DNA from: Phaeodactylum tricornutum CCAP 1055/1
Taxonomy: Eukaryota; Bacillariophyta; Bacillariophyceae; Surirellales; Neidiaceae
Assembly (NCBI RefSeq): GCF_000150955.2
Contig: NC_011670.1
Location: 401,817 to 465,816 of the forward strand
Reading direction: 5' to 3'
DNA: 64,000 bases
Under the pieces are notes generated by a model that worked only from the letters and a program-made list of their open reading frames with translations, was not told the origin of the DNA and searched no databases. The position numbers and the translations under genes were made by a program. Position 1 is the first letter of the stretch. Each line of letters starts with the position of its first letter. Of the stretch, positions 19,859 to 31,049 are shown piece after piece.

Positions 19859-22800
19859 TCAAAATTTCTCCGTCGTCAAGCCTTGGAGACTGCTGTTCGT
19901 CACGGGTGGATGGGAAACAACGTGGGCAATACGACAAAACCCCGCGTCCACGTTCGCCAGGGTCACGTTCATGTAAAAACTAGCCTTGGACAAACCGGTA
20001 CACATTGTTTGGCACTCTCGCAATACGGCCTCGTTTTCCGCGTCCAAACCTAGAATAATAAAATGGATTGTGGTTTGACGTTCGCGTTTCAACCGCTCAA
20101 TCTGCCGTTTGATCGACAGGTACGACTCCGACACGAACAACCATCGGCCACCAGCAACACGTAAGAATCGTTCTCCTGCGACGCCGACGCATCCACCACC
20201 ATTTGCACCGCAAAGGGCAGCGATGGAGACCCCATTCCGCTCGTTCCACTCGTCGCAATGTCCAACGTGGACCGCTGCAAGCCTTCGTTTTCCGACTTTG
20301 TTGACAAATTCAAGGAGTACGATCCCCTGGTAGTGGACGCTACCAAACCCATCGAATCTTCGGGATTGCAGCACTCGTCGTACAATCGAAGACAGTTCGC
20401 GTTGATCCGGTCCATGATGGGATCGCCTTCCCATCGCTTGTTTATTTCCAAAGCGAAGATCAGGCACTTGCCAATGTCCACCGATCCGTTTTTGCAAGTT
20501 TTGAGCATCTTCCGAAAATCCGATCGCGTCGACTGAAACGTTGTTCGCGTGAACGGCATTGCTCCATCCGTAGCCCGACTGTAGCGCAACAACGCGTTGG
20601 CGGCAACCTGGAAACTTCCTTCCATCAGGTACTCGTCTTCGGCAAACATACGCATCGCCAGTCGGGCCGCTTCCCAGTCGTTGTCCCGAGAGAGTTCCAG
20701 CCGGATCGCGGCGGCTTCTAACTGCTGTAGACGCCCGGTGCGACTACAGCGCTGGAACAACGGCGCCACGGGCTCGTTCCACGCCGCAAGCAGTAACTGA
20801 TCCGCATCCTCAATCAGTTCCTGCAGCGCCCATAGTTCACCGAGCTCCTCGTCGCGGTGGAAAGAAATGAGGCCGTGGATTCGCCGAATGATCCGACCAA
20901 ACACGGCTTCGGAATGCTCTAACAAAAGCTTGTGGGCCAGCAAAAACTCCCTCGTGTCAATGTCAAGGTCACGGGCCCGAGAGACGTCGGCAAGAGCTCG
21001 TACTCGGCCGTCGTCGGGACAGTCGGGGTCACCTTGTAAGGCTAGCAAGAACATGCCTCGATTGAAGAGTCGATCGGCCAGTTCATAAGCAAATCCTGCC
21101 TTGGTCACGAGGCACGTGGCCTGCTCGAACTCTATTTCCGAAATGGCAATAGCTTCATCGTAGTGTTCTAAACCAGCGCGCACCACACCAAAATCTTCCG
21201 ACGTGTTCAAGCCAGCATCGCAGTTGTGGTGTGCGTGTATCTGTGCATAACAAACATTCGCAAGATTGTTGCATGCCACACCAATCGCCTTTTTGTCATC
21301 AACTTTCCGAAAAAGTCGAATCGCATCATTCAGAAAATGGCATGCCCAGCTAAGATTACCTGAGAAGAACGCGGTGTTTGAAATCTGAACAATCTTGTAT
21401 AATTTAGCGAATGAGTTGTAAACCTGTCGCGTCTCCTTTGAGCCACCTCGCAAAGGAGGTACGTCTTCCTGTACCTCTCGGTTGTTGATATCCTGGATTA
21501 CCTGTAGCAACAGAATAACTGGTTCCGTGACCATCACCGTAGTCTTTACAGAAGACAGAACCATCTTTCATCAGAGTTGTAGTACACACAACGCAAGCGC
21601 AGATAACAGCCACGACTTACAAAAAAGGCAAAAACTGTAAAAACAAAAGTAGCGGCGGCCACCAAGGCGAAATATAGAGTAGCTTTGGATCGAAGATCTT
21701 GGTCTACATCTTCCTCGATGGCTTCAAACGGCATCCGCATATTGCCTTCACATGCAAAAATACCGACGCTGTACACAAGCTTGCCGCTTGTGATCGCACC
21801 GCGTCCAAAATCCGAAGGATCTACGATTGATAGCTCCCGCACGAATACCGGATAGAATGCGAGAATCAAAACCTGTTCTCCTCCATCATCTAAGTTTCGC
21901 TTGAATCTCACACATCCTTTCTCCCCGTTCCTCATTCTAGGCAAGATTTCATTCCGAAAGTATTCCCGATTTTGGCTTCCTTCCTCGTCGAATTGAAATA
22001 GTAAGTCAACAATAGACGCCGACATCCAAGGTTGGGTATTATTTGGGGCAACAACCGTATCCCCGCCAAAAACGTCCTCCGTGGGTGTAATTATAAAGGA
22101 GGTTAAATCGTTCAGTGTGGCCAGTGACCGTCGAAGCATTTCTGGATAAAAGTCAAGACCAGCCATGCCAGCAAATTCGTCGGTGTTTGGATTTACCACC
22201 GGAGCCGTGACAGTTGTCCCAACCTTTGTATCACCTAAGAAAAAATAGGGTGCAGTAACGTGAAGCATACTCCCTGATGATAAATACTGAGCCTTACCCG
22301 AGGCATACCATGGGCGGCATCGAGGATCGTATCCGTATTTACCCAGGGGACACAAGTCTGGTGCAAGCTCTGAAGCCTGATTGGTCTTGCGAGAAGAAAA
22401 TGAAGAGAGTGCCGTTTGGGAGTAGCGGCACCCACTGAAACCGGTTAAAAGACCATCCCCTTCAAAACCAAGATATGTTGCGACATTTATTTTTGGACGT
22501 GCCACTTTCACTGCATAGTTGTAGATCGGGAAATCCACTACAGCCATTGCAGAACTGACCCGAGCGCGTGCGTATGTTGTTGCAAATCCAGAAACGTCTG
22601 CGCCTTGCTCAGACCCAGGCATTTCATCAAAAGTGTTCCACCACAAAGTGGTCTCTGGACTATAGTCAAAAGTGGGGAAGCTTTGAGATGAGTTTCGGTT
22701 GCCGGTGAATGCATCAGTGTCTCGTGCTTGGCAGGACACGAATCGCTTCTGAATGCTTCTTGTTTTAGAGAGTTGAAACGTCTCGTCTGACAGAAAACGT

Positions 22801-25547
22801 CTTTCCAACCCAGTGTGATTTCCTTCGGTGCAAGTCCGCCGACTAAATTCGTATGGTTCTTCCCAATCACATGGACACGGCGCTCGACTTTGGCTATAAA
22901 AGGGACAGGATTGATCAGCAAAATAGGTCTTGCATTCTTCTGTTGATGATTTGTCAGCTTCCGTGAAGCTGACCGAACGCCGAATGCCGTCAAACAAGAG
23001 CCAACCGGAGACACGAGTCAATAAGTGGAGGTCTCGCATTGGTTCGTACAACACAGTCAATGCCAGCACAGCCTTGGAAGCTACTGTTACCATAAGAGCC
23101 TCAATCTCAAGCGTGATCGATGTTTCGGCCACCAAACTCACCCAGGACGGTAGAATCCTTTCGACATTGGCAGAAACGATGGCACAAATGATGACATTTG
23201 CCGTAATCAAAGGAACAACAAGCAGTAACAGAATCCACCAGAACAGTGCTGATCGCAGAACACTGTTGTTTTGCAGTGCGCAGCGATAATCGTTCTTGCT
23301 GACAGATCCTCGATCCTCATCAGTTGTGAAAAGTACATTTTTGCCTCGGTGTTTTTGATTTGGAGCAGGAACAATAGAGGCAGCTATCTTGTCACGAGAT
23401 TCATCAAGCTCGCTGCTCTGGTCGCAGGAAGATGGTGGTGTTTCGCTTCCAATAGAGCTGGACAGAATTCTCTTTTCGAGCTTGGCGACGAAACTGGAAA
23501 ATGTTCCACTTTTCGGCTTAGCCACCGCTACCATAGGAACCTCAACTGATTGCAAGTCGACGCACGAAAAGCCTGTTGGATCAGATTGATCGCGACAATA
23601 GAGCTGCCGAAAATCGCTTTGCCACGTTAGCTCATTTCTGATTTCTACAAGCGCGGGTTCTGCAACTATTGAAGCACCTCCACCACTAAACCCTTCGATC
23701 ATTCTCCGAAACTCAATCACCAAATCAGTGATTTCAGATGTAGGAGCACATTGCACAATCGGAGTCAAGTCGTAACTTTTCCCGACAAGGAGCTTATTGG
23801 AAGCTCGGCAATCGCTGTGGTTCACGATTTGCCAAGCGATGCCTTCTATCCATGAAAGCGGTCGAGTCAACACTCTAGAAACACACCAAACAATTGCAAG
23901 AACAATCATGACAGCAGTGAATCCAAGCATCGCAGATACAAGTACAGTTGCTCTCACGTCCGCGTTAATAGCTTCAGCATTTTTTGAAATGGAGAGAAAG
24001 ATTTCGTCGCCGATGACCTGTATCATGAGAAAATCTGGCTTGTATTGAGGGTCGTACTCTATAGGGGGTGTTGGCAAGGGGTATGCACTTATCAGACCAC
24101 CCTTTTCGCAAGGTAAAACTGTTTTCGCCATAGCGTCTCTAACGGCGGTCTCTGTGTATTGGGGTATAGAAAGGATAATGCTCCGGAACGTCTCGAATTG
24201 CTCAGTTGAAATCATACCTGTTTCGGAGATATGGTGCGACCCATCATTTTCGAATAAGGCGTACGATGAGTTCGAATCGGCGACAAGATGTCCGTTATCA
24301 AATCGAACCACTGCTATTATAGAGTCTTCCACAAGCAAAGAATCGCTAAGGCTCATTGCTAAAAAGTCAACTGGTACCTTCATAGCGGCACACCCAATAA
24401 AATTTCCATTTCTAAGATCATAGCAAAGAGAGTTAGAACCCGTGTTGTTTTGAAGTAGAGCTGGAGCCTCGACTGAAAAATGTCTTTTAGGTACTTACTT
24501 CCGGTCGAAGATCCCAGTTCCTGCTGACATCAATCGAAAGTTACCGCTGTTTGCGCGGGTATACGGTCCGTACTTCACAACTTTCTCCGGATGCAACGCC
24601 ATTTCTTGGCACCAAATCTCTTCCATTGGATTAAATTCTCTTTCGGACACAACGGTCCCTTGCATATGGCATCGACCGATTTCTTCATCGGTTCCAAAAG
24701 GCCTTTTCGTATATGGGTTTGTGTTACGCATCCAATCGCAGCCACCAGATTCGTACGTTTCAAGGTATCCCCCGCGACTCACACCTGGATAAGTTAGCGT
24801 GGCACCAGCACCTGCGTTATGGAAATAAATGCCCAAGAAATACGCGTCTCGCTGTGACTCAAATAATGGCTTCAAAAAGACATTCAAGTCACCTGCTTTG
24901 TCGTATATTGCTTTCGCTGTAGAAACGGGTTGAACTTTTCCTCCTGTTAATATGTTGTTGTTTTCATCCGTACAGTTCGGATAATAGTTGAAATGATTGG
25001 AATCGGTTATGTTTGGATCACAGGTCCCTTGCATCGCGAACGAAGAGCTTTGGCTAGTCAAACGTCCCTCCGGATTCAGAGGCGTCCTTTCTTGCAAGTG
25101 TTCCCAGGCATTCTCAGAGACAATATTTGGATTGATTTGCCAATCTAACGGCAAAGGTGGCGATCTCAATGGGTATTTATTTGTCTGAGATTCTATGTCA
25201 AAGAACGGAACATACCTGTCGTCGTCCCAGCCTTCTTCTCCGTAGCCAACAATCCTATCCCTCGCAAATTCCGCCATGAGCTGCACCGTTCCATCCAAAG
25301 TCAGCAAGTAGGCGGTAAATTGATCTGCTAAATTTCTCGTCGAAGTAACAATATTGCGAACGACTTGATCGCGCATAACTTCATTGGATCGCTCCTTAAC
25401 GGCATGTCCGGCAGAATGAACAGTAATGCTAGCAAGAGCGACTACAAAAGCAAGGGTAAGAAAAGCGGAAGATCCGAAGCTCACAAGAAGTTGCCTTCTC
25501 AGAGGGTCCTGGGGTTTCAAACAGAGCTTTTGCATTAGCGATACCAT
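19859..25547 (-). CDS. Giant receptor: two TM/Cache modules, TPR-like region and degenerate VWA domain
   Basis: Exon 1 is 25547-24499, followed by an 87-nt intron (24498-24412). Exon 2 is 24411-21621, followed by an intron of 56 or 77 nt. Exon 3 runs from 21564 or 21543 to 19859. The first junction gives FDRKNGNFIGC, a Cache-like continuation. Module 1 has a TM near residues 20-42, a Cys-rich extracellular sensor and a TM (VSAMLGFTAVMIVLAIVW) with a HAMP-like tail. Module 2 has a TM (WWILLLLVVPLITANVIICA), a double-Cache segment containing YGYDPRCRPWYASG, and a TM (YFALVAAATFVFTVFAFF). The cytoplasmic part has helical TPR-like repeats (KLYKIVQISNTAFFSGNLSW) and a VWA-like end starting near GSVDIGKCLIFALEI. 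The last strand-helix needs a change of frame near 20140, either an error, a lesion or a 50-nt intron. It is probably a nutrient or ion sensor at the plasma membrane; this is inferred from Cache domains only. Confidence 0.7.
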
Positions 25548-26894
25548 ATTCTTTATGTCGATGACAGTCGATTATCTGCGGTTTAAAAAGGAAAACGACA
25601 CGGGTCTTTGCTTGACCAGAGAATAAATTGGTTGCATTGAATATGAAGTCCTCACGCAAGCAAAAAAACTGCTGATGAATGCTCCGTGTGCAGCATCTGA
25701 CATGACTGGGAATCAATTCACAGTTACTGTCAGTCATAGAGAGCACGAACATCTCGAAGAAGTTTCCTTTCTGTTGATACTGATTTTGACATGTGTGGGA
25801 ATGTCATGTTACTTATTGAAAATAGCCATGAAAAAGGTATCATAAAACAAACCAAATTTTCGGAAAGCAGAAAGATTGAATAAATGTTAATGACCGAAAT
25901 CGTAGAAAGCCCCTCAGAAGCTCACTGTCCAAAATATATTTAACATATCGTTGAAGTTGAAATCTAAGGAAATGCTATCTCATTAATTTGACGGGTTTGA
26001 GCACTGGAGGCCGCTCTGCAGCCTATGCTTCATTTCCACTTCGTACAATTGCAATATTAGCAATGCCAATTTTCTGCACCCATAAATAATTTACCAATAC
26101 TGGCCAGCAAACAAGAAAGTTGCTCCACATCAGACACCAATTTCTCAACTGTTTTGATCACCCACATGACAAAGTGGTTGCTTGACTTCTATATGGGCAT
26201 TCCTTGTGCTGGCAAACGGCACGTTAACCTGCGAGAAAAATTCTTTCTCCGCTTTGCCAAGCAGGCCCTTGTATTTTTTCCAAGCTTCTGCATGCTACAA
26301 TTGAAGATGACGCATGTAGCCATCCGCACAGAAAGTCGAGAAATGCTTGACCTTTACAGTCCGAGCCCTCTTGTCTCTGACTGACTCTTCCCGTCCGAAC
26401 ACAACACAGAACTAACAACAACCAGTGGTGACATGAGAGCTGCTGGGAGAACGCGCAGTGACCCTCAACCCATACTCAAGCTCATGACTTGTCTGAAATA
26501 TCTGACCCAGTTTGGGGGGACAACCAAATAACTCGGAAGTAGTTGTAGTGAGGCTCAATGGTCTCTTTGGATCTGCCTCTAAGGTGGAATGGAGCGCCGT
26601 GGATCACACTGTGATGGTCCAGTGCTTGACCGACAAAATGTTGCCGCTACAAGTTATTCAACTGAGTTGCATTGGCATTTGTGATGTCAAAGCTTTTTCA
26701 AGCTCTTCTTGCTAGAAACTGAGCACAGAGTACTGCACAAGGTAGTTTATCTATGTGGTGACAGTATTTTGATTGAGCTTTAATTTGGGTTAGATTTAAG
26801 AGTAAATTTTCTACTGACTCTACGTAAATCACGGTAAAAGAGAGTTAAAGTAGTACTTTTAATGCGGTGAGTTCAAAACCTTTAATGCGGTTCA

Positions 26895-26921
26895 ATGCGG
26901 TGTTTGTGTACAACACCGCAT
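26895..26921. repeat. Perfect short inverted repeat (hairpin)
   Basis: ATGCGGTGTT at 26895-26904 and its exact reverse complement AACACCGCAT at 26912-26921 are separated by a 7-nt loop. The stem carries the GCGGTGTT word that also forms the subterminal repeats of the 936-bp transposon near 37-38 kb, so this is probably part of an old related element. Confidence 0.6.
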
Positions 26922-26949
26922 CAAAGGCAGCCTGCCTATGACCCACAAC

Positions 26950-27850
26950 CATGCCTACTTAAATCCAGTGTTTAGGACCCAAACACCGCAAGAACCGTAG
27001 TAAAGATTTCAGAAACAGCGCAAACAAGCTTCGCGTTATTTGCGGTCGCACGTAGAACTTATACTAATACCACTTAAAAAATACTCAGATTGAGTTGGAT
27101 TTTCCACATTGCACGGTCCATTGCGCAGCTCCTCAATCTTCATGGTTGAAACATTAGGTAAACTAATTCTAGAGAGCATGTCTTTCCAGAAAGGCCATTG
27201 CATTCATTACCGTGACAGCAGTTGCTCTTGTACTACAAGTGTTGCATGTGTAACATAGTACTATCAAAGTATGTAAGTTGGAAAGTGCTGTTGCCAACAG
27301 TAATTTGCAAAGAAACGGTCACCATTGCGTGTCCCTTACCCTATGACTCATGGCTTACAGTTTGGATGCCGCACAACTCTGAGTGTACCGCAAATTCATT
27401 AGAAACACCTCCATGGTTACATTACATCCATTTCCTTGACTCATTACCCTTGCTAAGTGACAACTGTCCAAAAAAGACATGTTGACAGGTAGTGCATCTT
27501 TTCACTCTGGCTACCCTTTTTCCAAATCCAGTAGCTGTTGACTGTGAATTTGCTTTTCAGTGATAGATTGGGAAATAATACAGCAATTGACAAGATTTCA
27601 CAGACTTTTCCCTCGAGCGGATCTTGCATTTTAAAGAGTATAATGATATGGTGGCCCTTTTAGCTCTCATTTCAGATAGAGTAAGTCAAAAATAGTGAAA
27701 AAATAGGGTTAGTTTAGGGTTTAGGGTAGGATACCGCATACGTCCGCATTCACTGTTAATTTTGAAAAAATGCCGGAAATAAGCTAGGTAGTTGCGTCAT
27801 TTGACGTAAAAACACGTTAAGAGTTAATATAATGAGGGCTTGCCCTTGAC
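26950..27850. mobile_element. Possible diverged copy of the hAT-like 936-bp element
   Basis: The left side at about 26957-27060 reads CTTAAATCCAGTGTTTAGG, then ACCCAAACACCGCAAGAACCG and GCGCAAACAAG. This aligns with the left end of the element at 37240 (CTTAAATTCGGTATTTTGG, AAAACACCGCAAACACCG, CCGCAAACAAG). The right side at about 27715-27790 has AGGGTAGGATACCGCA and CCGGAAATAAGCTA, resembling AGGGTTAAGAATACCGCA and CCGCAAATAAGCTA near 38085-38140. The span is close to 900 bp, like the intact copy. No terminal inverted repeat or target duplication is convincing, and the interiors were not aligned. Ends are approximate. Confidence 0.35.
27704..27730 (+). repeat. Telomere-like interstitial tract
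   Basis: The stretch contains three successive TTAGGG/TTTAGGG-like units (TAGGGTTAG, TTTAGGG, TTTAGGG). It is too short to be a true telomere block and may be a coincidence of AT-rich DNA or a scar of break repair. Confidence 0.4.
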
Positions 27851-28266
27851 TGATGTGAATGTTTCTGTTCCTCTATGACATTGAGATAGCGTGCTTCCGA
27901 GCAATTTGAGAGTGAAACCTTTGCCATCCTTCAAGCCGTCATCAAATTGTCTTACATTCACTGTAAATAAATAAATTAAGAAATCAAAGTTGATCCACTG
28001 GTTTGATGGTCTTGCACAGCTTATGAGATTTGCATCTTTACAATGCTAAGGATAGAAATATGGACTCAACAATGATATTTGAAAACGGTTTCCTCTTTGG
28101 ACTTGATAACAAGCAACGGTAGTATATATTCTCAAAAGCACTAGTTGCACGAATAATTGAGTTAAATTTTTTTGCTTTTTCAGTGTTAGCTTGCTACTGA
28201 GACAGAATATAAAATTTGTGATTCCGAAATTTGCGCCAGGCCATTGTCGCTCGACCACCCTGCCGC

Positions 28267-28803
28267 TCAGCCCATCCCCGGCATATTCCGCTTGTTCTTC
28301 TTATCACCCATACCAGTCCAGTCAAATCCCGGTCCAGATCCAAGTATGCTAGCCGACTGTTCCTTCTTATATCCACCCTTGGCGTAGTCTTTATCTTTCT
28401 TGGACCACTGGAGCTTTTTGGCACCTTTGACATCGGAATTATCCCAATTTCCCCCACGAACCATGTAGGGGACGTCTTCTTTCTTCATAAGGCCTTGTTT
28501 AACCCTTTCCTTATAGTCAATTGGAGCAAATGTGTGTCCCGCTTTGCCATGGTCAAAGGCTTCTTGCCATGACTGCAGAGAGCGAGATTTGAAGCCTTTG
28601 GGTCCGAGACGTCCAAGCTCTTTGCCCTTGGCTTTCCTGGCATCGTCCATCTTGATCTTTCGATACTGGTCCTCCGTCAGACCATCGGGAACGTATCCCA
28701 TCTCCAATTTCATTGCGGTATGCTTCACAAAACCTGGGGCAAATGCCGTGGCAGCAGAAAGAAACACAACAGCCAGGAGCGTGAACTTTGCTTTGAAGTT
28801 CAT
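28267..28803 (-). CDS. Conserved-looking plastid-targeted protein of unknown function
   Basis: A single exon encodes 178 residues from ATG 28803. Residues 1-19 are a signal peptide (FTLLAVVFLSAA), followed immediately by TAFAPGF. This is the A-F-A-P motif of bipartite plastid presequences in diatoms, with cleavage expected before Phe21. The mature part is basic and hydrophilic with no membrane helix. It has a Lys/Arg-rich helix (YRKIKMDDARKAKGKELG), a middle segment (SWQEAFDHGKAGHTFAPIDY) and a Gly-rich tail ending GFDWTGMGDKKNK. I recognise no domain. A stromal protein, perhaps associated with ribosomes or photosystems, would fit its size and charge, but that is a guess. Confidence 0.72.
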   Translation of the reverse strand: MNFKAKFTLLAVVFLSAATAFAPGFVKHTAMKLEMGYVPDGLTEDQYRKIKMDDARKAKGKELGRLGPKGFKSRSLQSWQEAFDHGKAGHTFAPIDYKERVKQGLMKKEDVPYMVRGGNWDNSDVKGAKKLQWSKKDKDYAKGGYKKEQSASILGSGPGFDWTGMGDKKNKRNMPGMG

Positions 28804-29363
28804 TTTGAACGTTTTGCTGTTTGGTTTGTTTTACGGGTTGCTGATTTTTTCAGTTTTCTTTTTTATGAGACAAAACTTGCGTATCGATGGGAATCATCAC
28901 ATTCGATGGAACAGTTTGGTTGGTTCGCTTTGGATCGTCTAGACCGACCCATCTGCTAGCCTCACCAACAACAGAGGCGATCCGATGTTGAATGGGAAAA
29001 CCGTTTTCCGAACCCTCATAGGAGGCTGTTACAGGCCGCGAGAGGCTCAAGGAGGCCACGTTCACTCGACATTTTGGGAAGATGCAACCGGCATTTCTTG
29101 TCCGTTCGGTGTGTTCGCGTTCAAAGCTGTCACAAACCTGAGCAAGCTGTAAGTTCGTCCGAAGGCTCTTTTACAAGGGAACGCTCCGAAAGAACGAGAA
29201 CCGGATGTAGCCCTTTGACGTCAACCACGTGAAAGGGTAAGGGACTCAAGACTGAACCCGGATACATGTTTCCTGGGATTTTTCTCATGGTAGACCCAGT
29301 GTCACAGCTTGCTTTTCTATTCCGGCTTCACAGTCTAAATTCTCTTTCCATCGATCTATCATC
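28804..29363. promoter_or_regulatory. Divergent promoter region between two plastid-protein genes
   Basis: This 560-bp spacer separates the starts of the AFAP protein (-) and the FAD monooxygenase (+). TTCACAGTCT at 29327-29336, about 28 nt before the monooxygenase ATG, is a one-base variant of the recurrent decamer. No gene is seen. Confidence 0.45.
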
Positions 29364-30884
29364 ATGAAGGCTATCTTGATTCTGGGAGCTTTAGCGCCCA
29401 CGGTGACTCTCTCTCTATCCAATGTAAGACCAGTAAGACGCGTTGCAGTCATTGGATCGGGAATTTCAGGCCTTGCAGTAGCTCATGCTCTGACGAACTC
29501 GCCTTGTCTCGAAGACCAGTATGCGCTTAATAGCTCGTTCGACGTCTCCTTGTTTGATGCGCGTTCGAAACTGGATCCCACAGCCGGAGCTGGGATTCAG
29601 CTAAATGGCGGACTGGTCGTCCTGGGAAGAATCAACCCTGCATTACAGCAAACTGTCATGGACGCTGGCTTACTACAGACGGGTGTACGGAGTCGTTGTA
29701 AACCCTGGAATCCAGCCAGCCCTTTTGACACGCTCCTGGATCTGGACCTCCTGAAAACAGTTCAAAATGCCGGTTCTGACGTCTCCAACGCTCTGATACG
29801 AGAGGGGAAGCTAGTCTGGACCAGCATAATGCGAGGGGCTTTGCAAGAAGCATTGTACGGCGCCCTGCCGAGCAATGTCCGACAAAATGTCCAGTTTGGC
29901 AAAGTGTTAGTGGACCTTCGATCGGTTCGCGAGGGTGGAATTGAATGCTTATTTAGTGACGGGTCGGTAGCTGGGCCTTTTGATGTCGTGGTAGGATGTG
30001 ATGGCATCAAGTCTGCGTGCAAGGAATACGTCGAAAATGGACGGATTCTGCCCAAAGACGCAAAGCGCGAGGGAGACTCTGTTGCCGTGTACTCCGGTTT
30101 GAGGATTCGTTACGCCGTGAAGGACGGTAATTCCGAAGAGAAACAAGCGGAAACCGCCACGCTATCTCAATACTTTGGTGAAGGCGCTTACGGTTTGGAC
30201 GGGATCTACGGTGCTGGTCCGGGCCAGCCCCACACAAAATGCGCCTTTCTCGTCTACCTCGATCCGGATTACGTCGGACCGTTTAAGAAGAAACGCGCGC
30301 GTTTAGAATCCAAACCATCCGTAGACGAGAACGCCGACTGGACTCAAGATGTCCGTAAGTCTATTGAAGTGGCGCGAGAAACAATGTTGGATCAAACCAA
30401 ATCGTTGGGTGTACCGGACACCGACCTGTCACCCACCATTAGTGCGGCCGATCGTTTCTTCGAACTCGGTGTGTACTTTCACAATCCTTTTAGCACTCAA
30501 GGTTGGAGTCGTGAAATGACCGATTCCAAGGGAGGATCCGTTGTTCTGTGCGGTGATGCCGCACACGCGCTGCCACCCTTTTTGGGTCAAGGATCCAACC
30601 AGGCCATTCAAGATGCGTACTGTTTGGCCAAACAACTCTACGCCTACAACGCCGAAATCGAGCAAGGCCGAGACGCAAACTTGAACGCCATGCTCAAAGA
30701 TTACGAAAACACACGGTGGCCGAGCACGTTTGGCATATTCTGGAAGTCCACCTTTCTGGGATACCTCGAGACTGGCGGCGAAGATGGACTGTACGCTAGA
30801 TTTCGTGACGTTTTCTTCAAAACCATGGGAGCCGTCGGAATCGCTGAGTGGGTCCTCATTAGCGCCGCCAAACCCAAAATCTAA
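29364..30884 (+). CDS. FAD-dependent monooxygenase (zeaxanthin epoxidase/salicylate hydroxylase-like)
   Basis: A single exon encodes 506 residues. An N-terminal hydrophobic signal (MKAILILGALAPTVTLSLS) suggests entry into the secretory or plastid route. The flavin monooxygenase motifs are all present: the Rossmann GxGxxG (VAVIGSGISGLAVAHAL, about residues 28-44), the DG motif (VVVGCDGIKSACKEY, about 209-223) and the GD motif (VVLCGDAAHALPPFLGQGSN, about 392-411). These bind FAD and NAD(P)H in group A aromatic hydroxylases and zeaxanthin epoxidases. The substrate cannot be decided: it lacks the FHA domain of plant zeaxanthin epoxidase, and the neighbourhood is plastid-directed, so a carotenoid or quinone is possible. 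It is convergent with FabI, 165 nt away. Confidence 0.82.
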   Translation: MKAILILGALAPTVTLSLSNVRPVRRVAVIGSGISGLAVAHALTNSPCLEDQYALNSSFDVSLFDARSKLDPTAGAGIQLNGGLVVLGRINPALQQTVMDAGLLQTGVRSRCKPWNPASPFDTLLDLDLLKTVQNAGSDVSNALIREGKLVWTSIMRGALQEALYGALPSNVRQNVQFGKVLVDLRSVREGGIECLFSDGSVAGPFDVVVGCDGIKSACKEYVENGRILPKDAKREGDSVAVYSGLRIRYAVKDGNSEEKQAETATLSQYFGEGAYGLDGIYGAGPGQPHTKCAFLVYLDPDYVGPFKKKRARLESKPSVDENADWTQDVRKSIEVARETMLDQTKSLGVPDTDLSPTISAADRFFELGVYFHNPFSTQGWSREMTDSKGGSVVLCGDAAHALPPFLGQGSNQAIQDAYCLAKQLYAYNAEIEQGRDANLNAMLKDYENTRWPSTFGIFWKSTFLGYLETGGEDGLYARFRDVFFKTMGAVGIAEWVLISAAKPKI

Positions 30885-31049
30885 GAGACGAAGCTACTGG
30901 ATTGCGAATCCGGAAAAATGTACTATTAGCCGTTCTAAACAGTCCAGCCCGTTGTCATACGTTTTTTGGTTTGCGGTATTGGTCGATAATATATCTAGCT
31001 AGAGTGCCAAGGTGCATGTCTTACTCTGATATGGTAAAGAATTCCATTT

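Larger units (their letters stand above)
25548..28266 (+). other. AT-rich gene-free region with traces of an old DNA transposon
   Basis: This 2.7-kb stretch lies between the start of the receptor gene and the 3' end of a plastid-protein gene. It is clearly AT-richer than the neighbouring genes and has no frame above about 110 codons with a recognisable domain. It contains subterminal ACCGCAA-type repeats near 26870-27060 and 27730-27850 resembling those of the 936-bp element at 37240. It also has a 10-bp-stem hairpin at 26895-26921, a telomere-like tract at 27704-27730 and a TGACTGTGAA decamer at 27539-27548. Confidence 0.5.

Noticed and set aside
24473-24498. 26-nt GT-AG intron in the receptor gene
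   Set aside because: It shifts the frame. The 87-nt intron using the later CTTAG acceptor keeps the frame and gives a good Cache-like junction.
27704-27730. True interstitial telomere block
   Set aside because: Only three imperfect units, too short to be more than suggestive.
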